Below, piece by piece: positions 13,152 to 14,336 of a stretch of DNA of 14,336 nucleotides. This stretch comes from DATJHM01 sp035493895. GTDB lineage: Bacteria; Chloroflexota; Ktedonobacteria; Ktedonobacterales; Ktedonobacteraceae. How positions within the stretch are numbered: the stretch's first letter is position 1; each line of letters begins with the position of its first letter. The notes beneath the pieces were generated by a model. That model did no database searches and was not told the DNA's origin. It was given only the letters and a program-made list of their open reading frames with translations. The stretch covers positions 1 through 14,336 of the forward strand of contig DATJHM010000215.1 in the NCBI GenBank assembly GCA_035493895.1, read 5' to 3'. Made by a program: the position numbers and the translations under genes.

Positions 13152-13706
13152 TTACTGATAACTTTTGCGCATCCCATCATCCACTACCCTGAATCCACAC
13201 GCCTCATAGAAGGCCCGGGCACTGTCAACGGCCAGCAGATCAAGCCGCGTAGTCGGGTAGAGATAGTGGCAGGCATCGAGCAACGCTCGCCCAATGCCAT
13301 GACCACGCAGCCGCTCCTCCACTGCGAGCGTTGTAATATACATAGTAATTGCACCATCTGTGAGCCCACATACAAAACCTACGATGTCTTCATCTGCCAC
13401 AGCGACCAGAGCGGGCCACGAGTTCTGCCAGGCATGTAACGATTCAACAGGACGCTGTGTCGGTGAAGTCCAGCCTTCGCCGCTACTGATGCGTTGAATG
13501 GCTGGGAAATCGGCAGGGGTCCACACGCGAATAGTGATCCCCGCCGGGAGTGTCATCTGTGCTAGAGCAGTTGTAAGTTGTTGCTGATGTTCTTTTATCA
13601 ATTCTACCCCGCTGGCTAAGAAAGTTGTAAGTTGTTGCTGATGTTCTTTTATCAATTCTACCCCGCTGGCTAAGAAAAAAGAGCAATTTAGAAGAAGTTT
13701 TGCCAT
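13152..13706 (-). CDS. GNAT-family N-acetyltransferase with duplicated N-terminal segment
   Basis: A 184-residue protein. Residues about 55-184 form a GNAT domain: TIRVWTPADFPAI (58-70), the acetyl-CoA loop Arg134-GHG-I-Gly139-R in RLRGHGIGRALL, and ARAFYEACGFR (163-173) at the end. The substrate is unknown. Residues 11-28 and 29-46 are identical 18-residue copies of a polar, helix-prone segment (ASGVELIKEHQQQLTT core) from a perfect 54-bp DNA duplication. The ATG at 13706 is chosen because AGGAA precedes it closely. The next in-frame Met (residue 51, at 13556) would give a minimal 134-residue GNAT but has no ribosome site. It is divergent from the VOC gene, 80 bp away, and convergent with the carboxylase operon. 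Confidence 0.82.
   Translation of the reverse strand: MAKLLLNCSFFLASGVELIKEHQQQLTTFLASGVELIKEHQQQLTTALAQMTLPAGITIRVWTPADFPAIQRISSGEGWTSPTQRPVESLHAWQNSWPALVAVADEDIVGFVCGLTDGAITMYITTLAVEERLRGHGIGRALLDACHYLYPTTRLDLLAVDSARAFYEACGFRVVDDGMRKSYQ
13569..13677. repeat. Perfect 54-bp tandem duplication (two copies)
   Basis: Positions 13569-13622 and 13623-13676 are identical base for base, and the match continues one further base. The unit is a multiple of three and keeps the GNAT frame, adding 18 residues near the N-terminus. The absence of any difference between copies, including third codon positions, points to a recent event. An assembly artefact is possible but would need to be exactly in frame. 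Confidence 0.95.
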
Positions 13707-13786
13707 CGTTCCTATGTTACATTTGTTCTAATATTGTTTCGGCTCCTGGTTTTCGGCGAACAGCATTCAAGAAAGGACAAAAATTC

Positions 13787-14167
13787 ATGGCAAATCTTTT
13801 CACCTGGGTTGAGATTCCTACCAGCGATATTGCGCGTGCAAAAACCTTCTATCAAACCATTCTGGGTACCAAAGAAGAGTTGCACCAGATGGACATGGAA
13901 GACATGAAATATGCTTTCCTGCCCATGGATGGCGAAGGCAGCGGAGGCGCGCTTGTCCAGCATAAGAATTATGAGCCCGGGAAGGGTCAGGGTGTCTGTG
14001 TCTATCTGGTGGTGCAGGGAGATCTCGATGCCACGCTGGCAAAGGTAGAAGCTGCTGGTGGCACGGTGGTCATCCCCAAGATGTCGCTTGGCGAGATGAG
14101 CCCTGGCTACTGCGCACAATTTATCGATAGCGAAGGCAACCGCGTCGGCCTCTGGTCCGCCGAATAG
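13787..14167 (+). CDS. VOC-superfamily (glyoxalase/bleomycin-resistance-like) protein
   Basis: A 126-residue protein of the vicinal-oxygen-chelate fold. Two beta-alpha-beta-beta-beta modules can be seen. The first opens FTWVEIPTSDIARAKTFYQTILG (5-27); the second covers VCVYLVVQGDLDATLAKVEAAGG (70-92) and ends PGYCAQFIDSEGNRVGLW (106-123). Members of this PhnB-like group include metal-dependent isomerases, dioxygenases and binding proteins. The usual first metal-binding His is replaced by Glu9, so the activity cannot be named. AAAGGA (13772-13777) lies 9 nt before the ATG at 13787, which also gives the standard family start; an upstream in-frame start at 13700 is not needed. It is monocistronic and divergent from the GNAT gene. 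Confidence 0.85.
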   Translation: MANLFTWVEIPTSDIARAKTFYQTILGTKEELHQMDMEDMKYAFLPMDGEGSGGALVQHKNYEPGKGQGVCVYLVVQGDLDATLAKVEAAGGTVVIPKMSLGEMSPGYCAQFIDSEGNRVGLWSAE

Positions 14168-14201
14168 CCCGAACGTATTGCATGGGTCAGGTCCAGCCTA
14201 C

Positions 14202-14240
14202 TTCTTCGAGCGGGATGATCCCCCTATCCCTCTCGAAGAA
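14202..14240. terminator. Two-part hairpin downstream of the VOC gene
   Basis: A 9-bp outer stem (TTCTTCGAG 14202-14210 with CTCGAAGAA 14232-14240), a symmetric one-base mismatch, and a 5-bp inner stem (GGGAT 14212-14216 with ATCCC 14226-14230) enclose a 9-nt loop. No T tract follows on either strand. It stands 34 bp after the VOC stop and before the probable convergent frame at 14285, a place where terminators are expected. Confidence 0.55.
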
Positions 14241-14284
14241 ACACAACAGGTAGGATACGCAAATTGCCCGATTAAGCTTCTGCG

Positions 14285-14336
14285 CTAAATTCCCACGGGT
14301 ATCAGATTATGCGCCATCGTCATGCCCAATACCAGC
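14285..14336 (-). CDS. C-terminal end of an unidentified, possibly membrane, protein (partial)
   Basis: A minus-strand frame enters from the right edge and ends with TAG at 14287-14285. The 16 visible residues, LVLGMTMAHNLIPVGI, are mostly hydrophobic and could close a membrane segment. The hairpin at 14202-14240 supports a convergent gene here. The stretch is too short to be sure it is coding. Confidence 0.2.
   Translation of the reverse strand, partial: LVLGMTMAHNLIPVGI

Noticed and set aside
13707..13786. Promoter pair in the 80-bp divergent GNAT/VOC gap.
   Set aside because: TAATAT and several AT-rich hexamers are present, but no -35/-10 pair with acceptable spacing could be fixed on either strand.

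Overview
The window looks like a chromosomal segment of a moderately GC-rich, free-living heterotrophic bacterium. The gene content fits a Chloroflexota member of the Ktedonobacteria type. It carries a mycobacterial-style CysO/CysM/Mec cysteine set, a eukaryote-like 3-methylcrotonyl-CoA carboxylase, a WYL regulator and a Cys-rich pentapeptide-repeat protein also met in Actinobacteria. The taxonomic call is inference from protein similarity remembered from known families, not from a search. There are no insertion sequences, phage genes or CRISPR arrays.

Left part (about 1-3250, minus strand): an operon read right to left. It encodes a rhodanese-MoeB/ThiF fusion, a CysO-type sulfur carrier, an O-phosphoserine-type cysteine synthase CysM and a JAMM/Mec metallopeptidase. 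Together they form a carrier-protein route to cysteine. The activating enzyme makes a thiocarboxylate on the carrier, CysM adds the serine-derived moiety, and the JAMM peptidase frees cysteine. The carrier ends in Gly-Gly-Phe, so one residue must be removed before it can be activated. An 18-bp perfect stem closes the operon at 116-163, facing the probable tail of a plus-strand gene.

Middle (3261-7500): a minus-strand WYL-domain regulator lies upstream of the cysteine operon. Reading rightwards follow a pentapeptide-repeat protein with a Cys-rich N-terminus (TTG start), an ArsB/ion-transporter-family membrane protein and a UspA-like protein. A tRNA-His(GTG) gene on the minus strand has a near-consensus promoter.

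Right part (7515-14336): a plus-strand operon with its own promoter. It encodes the carboxyltransferase subunit of methylcrotonyl-CoA carboxylase, a LiuC-type enoyl-CoA (methylglutaconyl-CoA) hydratase, the biotin carboxylase/biotin-carrier subunit, and a 3-hydroxyisobutyrate-dehydrogenase-family enzyme. The first three give two consecutive steps of leucine breakdown; the fourth may serve valine breakdown. A hairpin ends the operon. Next come a minus-strand GNAT acetyltransferase with a perfect 54-bp in-frame tandem duplication, a divergent VOC/glyoxalase-family protein, another hairpin, and the probable C-terminus of a minus-strand gene at the right edge.

Nothing here is a clearly unknown system. 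The points most worth a second look are the Gly-Gly-Phe carrier next to its JAMM peptidase, the paired 10-bp repeats upstream of the cysteine operon, the Cys-rich pentapeptide protein, and the GNAT tandem duplication.
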